64,000 nucleotides of DNA from assembly GCA_022818135.1 (NCBI GenBank), contig JAFMSR010000015.1, positions 29,489,193 through 29,553,192 on the forward strand, read 5' to 3'. The stretch's first letter is position 1. Every line of letters starts with the position of its first letter. Shown in pieces: positions 25,001 through 35,045 of the stretch. The notes below the pieces were generated by a model. It worked only from the letters and a program-made list of their open reading frames with translations, did not search any database and was not told the origin of the DNA. Position numbers and translations under genes: made by a program. The DNA is from Saxidomus purpurata (lineage: Eukaryota; Mollusca; Bivalvia; Venerida; Veneridae).

Positions 25001-26042
25001 AAATTATTGAATTTGCTACACTCTCTCAGTACAGAATGTCTTTTAAGTAAGGATGAATTTTAGAAATATGTCTATGATAAAACTATGGAATCCTATTAGT
25101 GACAGGACTTTTTGCAGGAAATTCCTTTCTTCTGATGTACACTATAACTTGTATTAAGAAACCGCCCTTAAGAAGATGGTCTCTTAATGCAATGTAATTT
25201 CTCCTTAAATGACCAGGTTGGGTTTCAAAAATACTAGTCTCTTGTGAATTGCATTCTATTATCATGTCGAGTTGTTGTTGTTTTCATATTTGGTTTTCTT
25301 ACAGAGGCAGACCCTTACTGCATTGTGAAGTATGAAGGAAGAAGTATACAGACCCATCATAAGGAAGACACGTTGAATCCAGAATGGAATGACAGAGTTA
25401 CACTATACAGGAAGAAACCAAACCAGGATATTGTTTTAGAGGTTTAGACATATTTTTAATTCATTGAAAGAGGTCAAAAGAAAAGCTCAGTGTCTTTATT
25501 TGTTAGAATATTAGAGTCACATTGTGTTTATAAGCAGTTTTAATTTTGCTCTGGACACTGCTGTGCATGTGATACTTTAGAAAATAGAAAACTTAAAGGT
25601 TTTGGTAAGACCGTGGATTGAATTTGACCTGTGCATTCACAGTTTGTTCAAGATCCATGTTGTGGATCCTGGAGAACCTGCGTAAACCTTTTAGCAGTTC
25701 TTTTGTACTCTTGTTTTTTCCAGAGTGTCAGTACTGTTTCTACTTGATGTTGGATTTTACACAGTGTAGCTCATAGATACATGTTGTAGGTATAAGGTCA
25801 TTAATGCCATTGCGACTTGCTAACACAAACTTTCAAATTCTTTTCAGATTTGGAACCACAATATCTTTAAAGATGATATGATGGGATTTGCGACACTTCC
25901 AATGGATAATCCCCACAAATACACAGGTGGTAATATTATCAAGAGGTATAATCTCTACGCAAAGGGTAAAGAAGGTCTCGTCACAAAACCTGGCGGAATA
26001 TGGCTCAAAGTTCTACACACTGACAACATGGCAGCTGTGTAA
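10080..26042 (+). CDS. Calpain-5/6-type cysteine protease, ten exons found, core part missing
   Basis: Coding exons: 10080-10250, 12728-12859, 21020-21210, 21537-21614, 22457-22634, 23434-23547, 24070-24266, 24799-24926, 25305-25441, 25848-26042 (TAA). All junctions keep frame and all introns are GT-AG. The joined product would be 506 residues against about 640 for calpain-5. The catalytic Cys is in GSLGNCWF (about residue 83), the His in LVKGHAYSVT (119) and the Asn in RNPWGG (151). The His-Asn spacing of 32 is normal. Cys-His is 36 instead of about 170, so roughly 135 residues of the core are absent. Domain III (CBSW) follows, with a C-terminal C2 domain from about residue 370 that includes ADPYCIVKYEG. 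There is no EF-hand domain, which places it with calpains 5/6. Such proteases cut substrates in a calcium-regulated, limited way. Skipping from exon 2 to exon 3 is phase-neutral, so the short form is translatable but lacks part of the active-site core. Missed exons remain possible. Confidence 0.9.
10258..10370. repeat. Imperfect (TCA)n microsatellite beside a calpain donor
   Basis: About 110 bases of TCA/TCATCA triplets with CAG and CAC interruptions. It begins eight bases after the GTAAGT donor of the first coding exon of the calpain gene. It produces long aspartate-rich or isoleucine-rich chance frames on the two strands, which are not genes. Confidence 0.9.
12905..13107. repeat. Left part of an old dispersed repeat, split by a transposon
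   Basis: Starts TTAGCTCACCTGGCACA and includes GGCAGGGATGTTCCTTGCATG. It matches 36696-36900, where the same order of motifs occurs. The continuation of the family resumes after the inserted element, at 14203. Confidence 0.75.
13108..14197. mobile_element. 1,090-base TIR DNA element with 5-base duplication
   Basis: The left end reads CAGGGCTCGACTTAGGACTG and the complement of the right end CAGGGCTCGATTTAGCACTG, 18 of 20 identical. The element is flanked by CATAT on both sides (13103-13107 and 14198-14202). The surrounding repeat family is continuous if the element and one CATAT are removed. No transposase frame is visible inside, so it is non-autonomous or deleted. CAGGG termini recall hAT-type elements, but an 8-base duplication is not present, so the superfamily is left open. 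Confidence 0.85.
14203..14480. repeat. Right part of the split dispersed repeat
   Basis: Continues the family broken at 13107. It includes GCTTAGATATTTGGCATGTA and CTCTACCAAGTTTGTT, and parallels 36905-37170. The 60-66-codon frames on both strands here are repeat-borne and not conserved. Confidence 0.7.
15022..15459 (-). CDS. Unidentified 145-codon open frame inside a calpain intron
   Basis: An open frame on the strand opposite to the calpain gene, from ATG to TGA. The protein has two related short motifs, SSSCPDL near residue 16 and SRSCPNL near residue 44, an acidic segment, and a proline-rich end (APAPPPPDLLDN). Composition is much more protein-like than neighbouring chance frames. Twelve bases upstream of the ATG codon is an in-frame TAG, and no strong acceptor is seen, so it could be a single-exon gene, a retrocopy or a fragment of a mobile element protein. 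I do not recognise it and assign no function. Confidence 0.35.
   Translation of the reverse strand: MGINLTKTTNYEVPLSSSCPDLTKYKNLEYKMFLVLDRRDVLSRSCPNLKDLASEIEDNFSSHIDGATFTPYTYDYKPSLVVPSYSSYLHPKHVSGKFLFAELQSSDPKIIPVDEIPVVEIENDEAAVQNIIYAPAPPPPDLLDN
15640..16215. repeat. Minisatellite, unit about 43-46 bases
   Basis: Around ten copies of a unit containing TTGTTATTTCAGCAAAGGC and TTTGTTTTTCTCTGTAA, most regular from 15737 to 16080 and degenerate on both sides. Each copy contains a pyrimidine-rich tract followed by CAG, resembling a splice acceptor, but no exon is recognised beside it. A 63-codon plus-strand frame here is only the repeat. Confidence 0.88.
18395..19165. repeat. Tandem array of the AAGGTCAAGGTCAC family, unit about 170 bases
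   Basis: Three to four copies of a unit with the order GTCCGGACT, GAAGGATTTTAAAATA, GCACAAATGTCTAGCACAT, ACCCACATCCCTACCTC and AAGGTCAAGGTCACACTTAG. The best copies are 18721-18870 and 18893-19035. Related units occur at 38060-38540, 43425-43575 and 61825-62335. No protein-coding constraint is seen. Confidence 0.85.
20030..20075 (-). mobile_element. tRNA-like promoter remnant (possible SINE head)
   Basis: The complement contains TAGGGTAGCTCAGGTGGTAG, which resembles a tRNA start with its A box. It is followed after about 35 bases by a poor B-box-like AGATTCAAGT. No tail or target duplication was identified. A decayed SINE head is likelier than a functional tRNA. Confidence 0.35.
20525..20960. 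repeat. Dispersed repeat carrying nuclear-receptor-like half-sites
   Basis: A segment with the order GGTTGGTCAGGTCTGTCTGT, AGTAGATGAGCCCTATTGAT, GATCAAAGTCTAGGTCCCAG, then a second, similar block TGACCAGTAGATGACGCCTA and GAGGTCAAGGTCACAGTGAC. The two internal blocks (about 20690-20760 and 20825-20895) are diverged copies of one unit. It ends about 60 bases before the third recognised calpain coding exon. Confidence 0.65.
20874..20888. promoter_or_regulatory. Perfect AGGTCA-CAG-TGACCT palindrome
   Basis: The 15-base sequence is an exact inverted repeat of the AGGTCA half-site with a 3-base spacer, the consensus estrogen-response-element layout. The preceding TCAAGGTCA also fits an extended half-site for monomeric receptors. 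It sits in a dispersed repeat within a calpain intron, 132 bases upstream of a coding exon. Function is not shown; it may be coincidental to the repeat. Confidence 0.4.
21987..22326. mobile_element. Foldback element in a calpain intron
   Basis: A long imperfect inverted repeat: 22191-22251 pairs with 22263-22326 (TATTTTATCGTTGAATAAAA against its complement), with a short loop around TTCTGCG. A smaller palindrome with the same tip sequence (GATAAAATACAG) lies at 21987-22014, so the element may span the whole interval. No coding capacity and no clear target duplication. It ends two bases before the tandemly duplicated splice acceptor. Confidence 0.65.
22329..22460 (+). repeat. 66-base tandem duplication including a splice acceptor
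   Basis: Copy 1 is 22329-22394 and copy 2 is 22395-22460, with about four differences. Each ends TTTGTTTCAGGATG, so the polypyrimidine tract, the AG and the first four exon bases are duplicated. Copy 2 provides the acceptor that keeps the calpain frame (TG|GATG, Trp-Met). Using copy 1 gives six codons and then TAA. Confidence 0.9.
23280..23433 (+). repeat. Tandem splice-acceptor-like units before a calpain exon
   Basis: Six to seven units of about 22-25 bases of the type TATGTATTTTTCACTATTACAG run directly into the real acceptor at 23432-23433, which precedes the exon beginning Tyr-Ile-Phe-Asp. Almost every unit carries a pyrimidine tract plus CAG, giving an array of potential acceptors whose spacing is not a multiple of three. 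Confidence 0.85.
24314..24440. repeat. Dispersed GTGCAGATCATG-type repeat
   Basis: Begins GACCAGTGCAGATCATGATC, continues through TGTAAACAAGTAATGGTATT and ends with GATGGACAAGTCCATTTTAG. Related to copies at 5815-5945 and 30045-30150. It lies in a calpain intron. Confidence 0.6.
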
Positions 26043-26929
26043 AGACAAGAACTGATGTGATATCTATGCATATATTTTTACACTTTCTACATGGTTATTT
26101 AGGATTTCATGATAATAAGGATTATGTGATAATAAGGATTAGATGATGATTCATATTACATGACAATTAGGATCACATGATAATTAGGATCACATGATAA
26201 TTTTGGGTTTGCTTTACACATAGTTGTCTCATAAAAATGTAAGCAGCAAAGATTGTCGCAAGATTTGTGCAGTAACTGTTGTATTTTGTGACATGGACAG
26301 TGCCATATACTGGTTCCTATCAAGGGTTTGGGCTTGAGCAATTTAAGGAGCTGGTACCTAAACATGACTGAAAAGCTATGTAACTATAGTGGAATCTGTG
26401 TAATGCAAATCAGAGGGATCTGAAAAGCCATTTCATGCAGGTGGCGGTTTAATGCAGATGTATATACAGTGGACTCTAGTTATCTTGAACAGTGTCAGTC
26501 AATCCGCCTGCTCAAAAACATTTAGACAGTTTTGGTTGAATGCCTTTTTAAGTAAAACAATTTCGACTTGAAATTGAATTTGATTCACTAAGAAGCAACA
26601 GTTACTGTATGTTAAAACTGACTGCTTAGGATGAAACATGTGCATTTAAGGCTAAATGGAGGTGTCCATTTACACAGGTTTAACTACGGACTCAGTTTTG
26701 CAATATCCATTCAAAGAAACTCTCACATAGATTAAATTTACCATGAATACATGAAGCACACTGCATCTTACATATTATGTTTTTTTAAATACCTTTCTTT
26801 TAAAATCATCACAATTCTGCATGAGAAATCTTTGTTTAAAAGCATTTTTTATTTTTTTGCAGTATCATTGGAAAAAAACACTCTGCTATATTTACTTTGA
26901 CAGTTTTGCCTACAATTTACAATCATCCA
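26043..26929. other. Calpain 3' untranslated region and downstream sequence
   Basis: Follows the calpain TAA. It has a short run of related phrases near 26110-26205 (GATAATAAGGATT and GACAATTAGGATCACATGAT), a small tandem degenerate repeat. No strong polyadenylation signal stood out. No other gene seen. Confidence 0.45.
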
Positions 26930-27700
26930 TATCTCAGTAACCCTTAGGTGACTTGAACTTTGTTCATGTTTTAGGGGTAAGGCAAATAACTCTTAAAACA
27001 ATTTTGTACAAATTAATGGCCCTTGTGTAATATAACATTTGTCAAAGTTGCCTGCTAGGTATATCATGCACAAGTTTATCTTAGTAACCACTTATTATAT
27101 TGACTTGAAACTTTGTTCATGTCTTTAGGGGTGATAATTACAATATCTCTAGAATACATTCAGTAAAATTAGGCCCTTGTTTGACTTTGAAATTTGGTTA
27201 AAGTTGCTGTAGGAACTATCATGCACTATCTGTACACTTATATTTGACTTGAAACTTTGTTCAAGCTTGAGGAATGTATACAATCAAGGCTATAACTCTT
27301 GTTTAATGTTAGTCCCTAAATTATCTTTTTCTTTGTTTTTTCTTTCCCCCCCCCTGCCATGTCTCATAAGGTAGCCATTTATGATTTTAAATTTAAACTT
27401 TTAATGTTTATAGCATGTCACACGGTCAAGTCAGTAACTTTTGTATAAACTTAGTACAAATTCTGTCCCTTTTTTGACTTTCAAATTTGTTATAGTTTTG
27501 TTTAGGTACCTGTTCAAATGCACTTATCTCAACCACTTATGATATTGACTTGAAACTTTTTAATGTCTTAAGAGTTGTTTCACAGCAAGCACTTACTCCA
27601 AATTATTGTAATTGCCCTTGGGTTTGACCTACAAAATTGTAAAGTATTATGCAAGGTCTTCATGCACATATCTCAGTAATAATTCATGGTAGTTATATCA
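26930..27700. repeat. Degenerate tandem repeat, unit about 150 bases
   Basis: Successive units share TTGACTTGAAACTTTGTTCA (near 26949, 27101, 27244 and 27546), an upstream CTCAGTAACC-type phrase and a downstream GGCCCTTGTTTGACTT. Spacing between units is about 146-152 bases. Copies are strongly diverged and non-coding. Confidence 0.75.
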
Positions 27701-30044
27701 ATCTTTAGATTAGTGTTAATTTTTGTATCAAACAATTAATTACCAAAAATGAAATCTACAGTTATAGATTTTGCTTAAAGTTGATACTTAATAGTTAGCA
27801 GTTTGTTTTGCTATTATACAGATAAAAGTTTTGTTTTATTAGAAACACCCAATAACCCCCAGCGTGCTGTTTAGGACATCTTGTTATTTTTTTGCTATCT
27901 TGGAAAAAAACACTTGCTATATTTGTGTCACAATTGACAAATCAACCTTAGGGCTTTTTTTTTTGGAATAATTGCCAATCTTACTTAATACTTGATATTA
28001 TACTTCAAAGTGTTCATGGGACAAGTTTATTCATAAATTATTTTTATTCTGTGGTTATGGTACATGTATATAGCAAACCAGAATACACAGAAGCTTAGAA
28101 ATGGTACTGAGAAATTTTTAAACTTTTAAGTGAGAGTGTATTAAAGCTATATGTTTAATGTTATCCCGAAATTTGCTGTCTCATAGGTAGACATTTATGA
28201 TTTTTAAATTTAATTTAATGTTTATACATGTAGGGTAGTGTATTTTTTATACTCATCTGTACACAGTCAAAAGTGATATTTTTATACCTGTTCAAATGTT
28301 ACTCAAAATGTTACAAATAGTAATTGTTTACAGAAGCATACACCAAATTATTGTAATTGACCTTGGGACTACTTACACAATAAAGTATTTCATCACATTA
28401 ATAATTCATGGTATTCAATCTTGAGATTATGTAATGTTTGTATAACATATTGAAATGCATTGCTTAAGGAAAATGATGATATAGATTACAGTGAAAGTTT
28501 TGTTTCGATAACCCAGTTGAAATTCTATTGTATTTTAAGCCCAAAACATGGATTTGATCTTACTTCCCTTGAGATTTATCGTTATTTTATGTAGAATTCC
28601 TAGGGCGAGTAGTAATTACCTTGAGAAAGTTAAATACTGAGTGGGGTACGTTACTTTGAAGAGAGAAATATTAGTGTAACCTTTCTCTTGTTACTTTCTG
28701 ATGTTCAAACCTTTAAAGTGAAGATTATTTAAGATCTATATAAGTGAACGCTTCCTAATATTCTTTTGTGATGTATTTTATGCAAATTTGAGACAAACTT
28801 TCAGTACAAGATTGTTCGAGTAAAAATATATATTTCTACACTTTTATAAGTATATTTTATACAGAAAATTGTATTTTTTTGTGGGGAAAATATTCCATTT
28901 GGTATTGTTACTTAATGTATAATATTAAAAACGCCTTATTATAGTAGATAGGAACATTTTGAAAAACTTGTAACTAAGAAACTAATAGAGATTTCAGTGC
29001 ATAGCAAGAAATATAAATTTAGATAATCATGGAATGAGTAGCAACATACATTTAGTAATGATAGCAATATTTAAATTGGCAAAGAATTTAATAACACATT
29101 AAAAGAAACATAAATAACCCTGTTTACTCATTTAACGATTTTTACAGATAACCGATTTTATCTTACATTATACTATTATGTTGTCTGAAAGCTCGGCAAA
29201 CCGCTGATGAATGAGGATGTTGTTGATCACCTCAGTACATATCTTTTGTCTAATTGATCATTGATCGTGTTAAAAATATACTTTAGTATGTTTAAATTTT
29301 TTTTTGTTTTTTCTGCCATATAATATTATGTTATAGATTTGCATGTAACTGTATCATTTTTTGCTTCATATTTAATCTTAATAGCTCACAAAAGCAAGAA
29401 GTATTTGTGACAAGATATTTGGATCGTTTCGTGTCTGTTTTCCATCCATCTTCTACCATATGTTTGTATTATACATTATAGAAGTCTCATTTTTAACAAA
29501 AATTAGACAGAATACCTGTGTACAGGTTTGATTATCAGCTACATTGAAACAGTATATCTAGAGTTACCACCCTTGATTTAGCAGAAGTTATTGTGTCGTT
29601 TTCCTTAACTTTTTTAAACCAAAGTTCTTGAGCAGGCTTTGACCAAATGTGTTTGGCCACAGAACCTTGGCAAGTTGGCTATATTTTATTACTATTCCTA
29701 GAGTTATTAGCCCATAATTCAACTACAATTGTTACATTTCAACTGAAGTTTCTAGATGCCTCTGTCCTTGAACTGTTGACTCAGGTGAGAGATATAGAGC
29801 CATTCTAGTCCTCTTGCTATACATATCTGTGATACGATGTTTGTCTGAAGTAGTTAGTGCAATAAAACTCATTATATTTTTGTATTTTATCAATAGTTGC
29901 AAAAATTTTGATATTAAACTGTCTCTTGTATGTCAGCATTTTGTAAAAGAAAGTAAGGATTGCCATATTGGCCTTGCATTTGCTACCTCATTGTTTTGGC
30001 TATAAGGGTAGAAGGTATTTTCATAATTAATAGATGAGAAGTGA
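27701..30044. other. Gene-free intergenic stretch
   Basis: AT-rich. Parts of 27840-28400 read like a further diverged copy of the preceding region (a phrase on the cells TCTTGGAAAAAAACACTTGCTA at 27898 recalls 26867-26890). No exon or RNA gene recognised. Confidence 0.5.
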
Positions 30045-30150
30045 TCCTGCTTTTGTAACCAGTGCAGATCATGAGCAGCCAGCACATATGTGCAGTATGA
30101 TATATATATGTTAAAGCTGGAAGACGGACAAGTCCAGTTTATAAAGTTGT
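30045..30150. repeat. Dispersed GTGCAGATCATG-type repeat, third copy
   Basis: Contains AACCAGTGCAGATCATGAGC, a short internal deletion relative to the 24314 copy, and GACGGACAAGTCCAGTTTAT. Same orientation as the 24314 copy. Confidence 0.55.
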
Positions 30151-31335
30151 AGGGTAAGATTTCAAGCCAGGTCATTACAGAGTTTTATTATTTTTTAAAC
30201 AGCAGTCCGAATCACTTGCCATCATTTTATATTTCATTAAGTGTGTATTCAAAGTTTGGAAAGAAAACATGGATAAATCAAATTATTTTAGTTGTAAACT
30301 GTCAATTATGGGTGTTAAATTTTCTTTGCTCGGGAAATAAATGTTAACAGATAACATTATGTTTAGTGCATTTGTAAGGTCCAATATTACTTTTTAAAAG
30401 GGAGACTGCATGTTCCTTTCCCTTGTCCACATGGGGATAAGAATTATGTTATACTGGACATAGCTGATTGGTCAATTCATTAAGACTGTTGGACAAAGAC
30501 CAGAAACTAACCACCTGCCATTTGGACAGCTGTTCAAGTTTAATCCAAAATAAGACATGCCTTTATGCATTTTATCTCCTTTCCCAAGTACGTTGGGCTC
30601 TTAGACAGTTATTTATTTATTTAATATTATTTAAAGTAATGAAACACATGTAGCACTGGGTAAATGCATAGTAGTCCAAAAGGACATTAGCTCCTGGACT
30701 CTTTATTTTCCATAGCCAGGCATAAGCTATTTTGCAAAATCATGAAGACTGCCTGTTCAAATTGAATTTGTCCTGGGGCCTAATGTCATACATTTGTTAC
30801 ACTGCACCAGTGGGTACAATTGTCTTTCTTTAGGATTGTATGTAGCTCCATAAACTGTGATTATATGCTTGTTACCGATTTCTGTTTATGATTGAATTTT
30901 GTTTGCTTTTGTTACACCTAGTTAATTTATTTCTAGTATTTTTCCTTTTTTGTTTACTAATGTTACATATTACCATAATCCGTCCATTTTATATAAGTAC
31001 TCTAATAAATTATTTAACTTACATTTGTGTTCTTGCTATATTACTGTCTATATGCTTTATTTGGGACAAAGTCTACAAATCTCATAAATTCACCAAAGTA
31101 GACATGGAATTGGCTATTAAATGTAAATGAAGTATGGTTTCTGTCTGTAATATTAAGTGTTCATTCCATTCTTAAATACCTTGTACATTTTCAAGACACT
31201 TTGGTGTGACATTCATCTTGAGACGAGGATAATTTGAAAGATTGGCCACTTTTACAATATGGATTCAACAATCAATTACACAACAAAACTATAAACTTTC
31301 CAGTACAGTCAAAAGATCATGTGAGACACACTCAT
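30151..31335. other. Gene-free stretch
   Basis: Only AT-rich chance frames, including an 80-codon hydrophobic frame near 30888-31130 that lacks conserved features and has strongly biased (Leu/Ile/Phe) composition. Confidence 0.5.
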
Positions 31336-31780
31336 GGCAACTGAATATATCGTCGGACACCTAGACATCAAGCAGACCTTTCAAAAGCTTTTGACAAGAT
31401 ATCTCGCCCATGTCTACCTGAGAAACTGACATTCTGTGTAGAATATGAAGGTGATTGCTTAATTTCTGATAGATGAATGCAAACGCGTTGTAGTGGGTAA
31501 AGTCAACTCGTGTGACAGCAGGCTTACCACAAGGTCCCGTCCATGGATTGTTCCTGATCTACTTCAACGACAACTGAGAACGTCTCTTCCACAATAAGAC
31601 TCTTTGCCTATAATTGCGTTTTATGCAGGCCCATCAAACATAGAATTTCAATGGAACATCGATCAAGATGTACATTGGGGTAACACATGATCAATGGAGT
31701 TCAATGTAAAAAAAAATGTGCCTCGTTCATTTTAGATAAAAAAAGTAGGAACATAATTATCATGAAAAGGTTTTTGGACC
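31336..31780 (+). pseudogene. Decayed non-LTR reverse-transcriptase fragment
   Basis: In scattered frames the sequence encodes recognisable reverse-transcriptase phrases in the right order: ADLSKAFDKIS (motif A region) at about 31372-31405, VTAGLPQGPV near 31508-31540 with FLIYFND following (motif B region), and WSMEFNVKK near 31690 (the conserved stretch after the YxDD motif). The YxDD itself is not readable. Frameshifts and stops separate them. It belongs to a LINE of Jockey/CR1-like type, unrelated in sequence to the better preserved LINE at 50657-55190. Confidence 0.65.
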
Positions 31781-32259
31781 ATAGATCAAGATCCACAGAT
31801 TGCATACAATTTTAATCTATATCTTAGTGAAGTGTATTGTCTGTCTATCTTTTCATATGGCTTGATGGGTATTCCTGGTCGAGAACTTTTTTTTTTTCAC
31901 TTAATTTAATAAAATTGATACAAGTCAACATAGCCAATGAACAAAAAAGTGGTCCAAAGAGATTCCACACCGTCGAATTTCACAACAAATTTCATATAAA
32001 AACATAATTTCCCTGATATATTCCTACAATTTACAACAGTAAAACAGAATGATATTTCATTCAAAATGTTGCCATCTGTAAGTCTCAAAAACAGCGTGAC
32101 ATATTTTAAGTCAAAATTTACTCTAATGAGTTTTTCTTAAAATCAAAATTTACTCTTTAATGGTTTTTCTTTAAATTAAAACCATGATACCATTCTGAGA
32201 AAATTTAAAACCGTTGTCTTTGAAATTAATTTAGGCGACTTTTTTTACAGAGTGATGGT
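31781..32259. other. Gene-free stretch
   Basis: AT-rich sequence between the reverse-transcriptase remnant and a TTAA-flanked element. Near 32105-32175 a phrase TCAAAATTTACTCT is repeated twice. Confidence 0.5.
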
Positions 32260-32263
32260 TTAA

Positions 32264-33643
32264 AGCTGCTCGCTCTCAGTTACCGTTGAAAAAATATTTT
32301 TCAAAAAAATTCAAATTCTTATTCATAAGTATGAAACTAAAGGCTTGAATGAAAAAATAAGCAAAAATCTAGGTAGGAATTTGCAGAAATTGATTGAAAA
32401 GGTTGGTAACACGGCACCGCTACACTATATGTTCATGTTGAAATTTCAAAAGCGTTTGCAACACTTTTGAATTTGGTAGCGTATTTCTTTAAATCAAGGT
32501 CTTTCAAATAGTATGGTCCGGAAACGCCCTCTATAAATGTCTTATCGTACTGATAATCTTGTCTCGGTTATCGATTTTTACCTGGAAGCGTTTATCACGC
32601 CGTGCTTTATCACGCCGAGCGAGTAAACTGGTATTTGTCCGATAAATGTATGCAAAACTGCCCGTCTTGTGTTTTTAAATACCACATTTAATAAAAAAAT
32701 GGTATAATTGGAAAGCTGTTGAAATTTTCTGTAAAACTGTGAAATTAAAACCTCTATATATAATTAACTTTTTATCTTTAATGCGAGTTAAACACGGTCC
32801 ATGCTATTCCGTCTTGCGCATTTTAGCGATGGATGGTAATTTGACTCGCGATACTGGTCTTAAAAACTGTACGTTATTATGTTATAAAATAAAAAACGAA
32901 AATCTAATTCATATCCGATCAACAATAACTCTTAATTTACTTTTATTAGCAATTTTCCATCATTTGACCCTAAATATATAGTGAAAACCTGTGCACAAAA
33001 TATCACCGTATCGCGAAAAAATCACCATTGACGCCATTTTCAGATTTTGAACGGATCTAACCGTCCCAGAAAATTAAAATACGGGTGAAATACGAAAATC
33101 TAAGACATAACAGACGTACTTAGACTCAAATCTATGAGAAAAAGATGTTACATCAATCACAGAACACCATGCAAGTAGGAAAGAGGCGCTAAAATTGGTC
33201 GGTTTTCGGCTTTTGGTTATTTGTGAAAAAACCCGTTCGTATGAGGTCCTTTCCAATGCGTAAACCACGTAAAACGAAACATCGGTAATATAATATCATG
33301 TAATGATAAGGGATGCATATATTGTTTTAGGTCCTTTGTTGGTCAATTTGGTAAAATATCGGTATATGTAGATATAGTATCATTTTTCTTTCTTTTTCCA
33401 ATGCGGGTACCCGGATGTTTGTCACGTGATCCGAGGCAGGTTTTTTCGTATTACGCTCGTTCCGCCATTGACTTGTTTAAATTAAGAGGTATACGCGACA
33501 TGAATTTATATTGGAACCTTTTTATATGGCCATATATTCTAAAATACGTTATTTACATACAGTTTGAAGAACTTTTACTTTTTACCAAAATCTGAGAGCA
33601 AGGTCTTTCAAATAGTGAAAGACCTTGGTGAGAGCGAGCAGCT
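32264..33643. mobile_element. 1,380-base element with TTAA duplication and 15-base TIRs
   Basis: The ends are the perfect 15-base inverted repeat AGCTGCTCGCTCTCA (32264-32278, complement at 33629-33643). Both are flanked by TTAA (32260-32263 and 33644-33647). A TTAA target is typical of piggyBac and Kolobok transposons. No transposase is encoded; the longest frame is 80 codons. The interior has clearly more CpG than the surroundings. A motif CAAGGTCTTTCAAATAGT at 32495-32512 recurs at 33599-33614, just inside the right end, suggesting internal or nested structure. Confidence 0.85.
33599..33627. repeat. Short perfect hairpin, CAAGGTCTTTCA arms
   Basis: Arms of 12 bases (33599-33610 and 33616-33627) around a 5-base loop, at the right end of the TTAA element. 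The same arm sequence forms a separate hairpin at 33708-33740. Confidence 0.8.
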
Positions 33644-33707
33644 TTAATGTGAAATTTAAAAATAGTAAATTTTGTTTTGATACAAGTTGTAGTTGTTTTA
33701 CTTAGAT

Positions 33708-33740
33708 CAAGGTCTTTCAAATACTGCTTGAAAGACCTTG
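33708..33740. repeat. Perfect 13-base-arm hairpin, CAAGGTCTTTCAA
   Basis: Arms 33708-33720 and 33728-33740 are exact complements with the 7-base loop ATACTGC. It lies 60 bases outside the TTAA element and repeats that element's internal motif, so it may be the collapsed ends of a related inverted-repeat element. Confidence 0.8.
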
Positions 33741-34685
33741 CTTAGATTTCCATTAGGTGAAATAAGAAATCAGATGCCGATGATTAACATGGCGAGAAGA
33801 AACACATAAAACTTGTATTGCCAAATAAAGATTTAAATTTTACCCATAAGATACTTTCTTAGACATCATCTAAAATACTGATTCATGACTCTATGGATAT
33901 TCGGTACCAATAATTGTTCATAACTTGCCTCTAGATAGGGCACATTTTGGGCCATATATGATCGCGTCCCCTGAAAATATTCATACAAGTTGAATTTGTA
34001 AAAATTGAATTCCTGTTATGTTTTCGTCCGATTTAGGTATTGCCTATTTTCATATTATGTGAATATAGGTACATGGTACGAACAAGCCACTACATGTTAT
34101 TTAATTGTTGTTTGTCAGGTCGGTCAAAAGCTGTTGGCGGGTTACTTTGTACCGTGTGATACGGGATCTATTATAGGCGACTTAACGATTTTCACGGCAT
34201 GATATTCTCATAGTACACAAACAAAACAACCAACAAACCAGGAAGTAAGTTGCTCGAGAAAAAAATATTTTTTTATTTTATCTGCAATGTGTTTCTCTTG
34301 AATTGTCAGATTGCTTTTTTTTAATTTATTGAAATTATCGACATATTCCAGGATAAACACATGAGAAGCGTTTTAAACTTCAGTAAATATGCCTCCAAAC
34401 ACTATCATCAGGTCATGTGACTTTGAAAAATTCAAATTGCAATAATTTACGTCGTTGGATTGACATGACGGGTACAAAGCTGTACTGGTTACGGTCCTTG
34501 TTTTAAACACGTTTAGCACATGTTTTGTTATAACTCACCAACTATATACTAAATCTTTATGAAATTTCACCTAAACCAAATTCGTGCTACTGAAGAGCTA
34601 TTTGTTCACTTCAGAAAATAGATTTGGCTCACAAATGAGGCCTGACATTGGAGTCACTTAGGAAGATGATTTTTACTGTAACTGA
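33741..34685. other. Gene-free stretch
   Basis: AT-rich sequence. No exon, RNA gene or array seen. Confidence 0.5.
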
Positions 34686-34689
34686 AAAA

Positions 34690-34790
34690 TGTTTCGCCCC
34701 AAGCAGGATTCGAACCCGAGGTCCTTCAGTACCCTAAAGCTGACACTCACACATCGCCATTAAAGCTACTTCAAGGCAAGGAAGTACAAG
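34690..34790 (-). mobile_element. tRNA-like SINE head, copy 1
   Basis: The complement carries GTAGCTTTAATGGCGATGTG (A-box region) and, about 45 bases on, CTCGGGTTCGAATCCTGCTT, a perfect pol III B box (GGTTCGAATCC). The arms do not fold into a full tRNA cloverleaf. A related sequence lies 230 bases away at 34925-35045 in the same orientation. A tRNA-derived SINE or tRNA pseudogene is the best reading. Confidence 0.6.
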
Positions 34791-34924
34791 TGCCATATTA
34801 TACCTCTTTTACATACACCCCTGCTTACCAGAATTTGTCTTGAATTCTTAAAGTATGAATGTCTCTTGGATGTTTTGATGGTGCTATCTCTTCTAAGCAC
34901 ATGGGTTATTTACATTGTGCACCA

Positions 34925-35045
34925 AATGTAGCCGTGAAAAATACTTCGCCCTGAGCTGGATTCGAACTCGGGGGTCATTCAGTATCCTAAGCGGACACTT
35001 CCATGATGCCATAAAGGCTAGCTTAATGGCAAGGAAGTATAAATG
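34925..35045 (-). mobile_element. tRNA-like SINE head, copy 2
   Basis: The complement carries CTTTATGGCATCATGGAAGT, GCTTAGGATACTGAATGACC and CCGAGTTCGAATCCAGCTCA, parallel to copy 1 throughout, including the downstream GGGCGAA phrase and the upstream TACTTCCTTGCC. Identity to copy 1 is roughly three quarters by eye. Confidence 0.6.

Noticed and set aside
30888..31130. 80-codon hydrophobic frame
   Set aside because: AT-driven Leu/Ile/Phe composition and no conserved motif or splice context.
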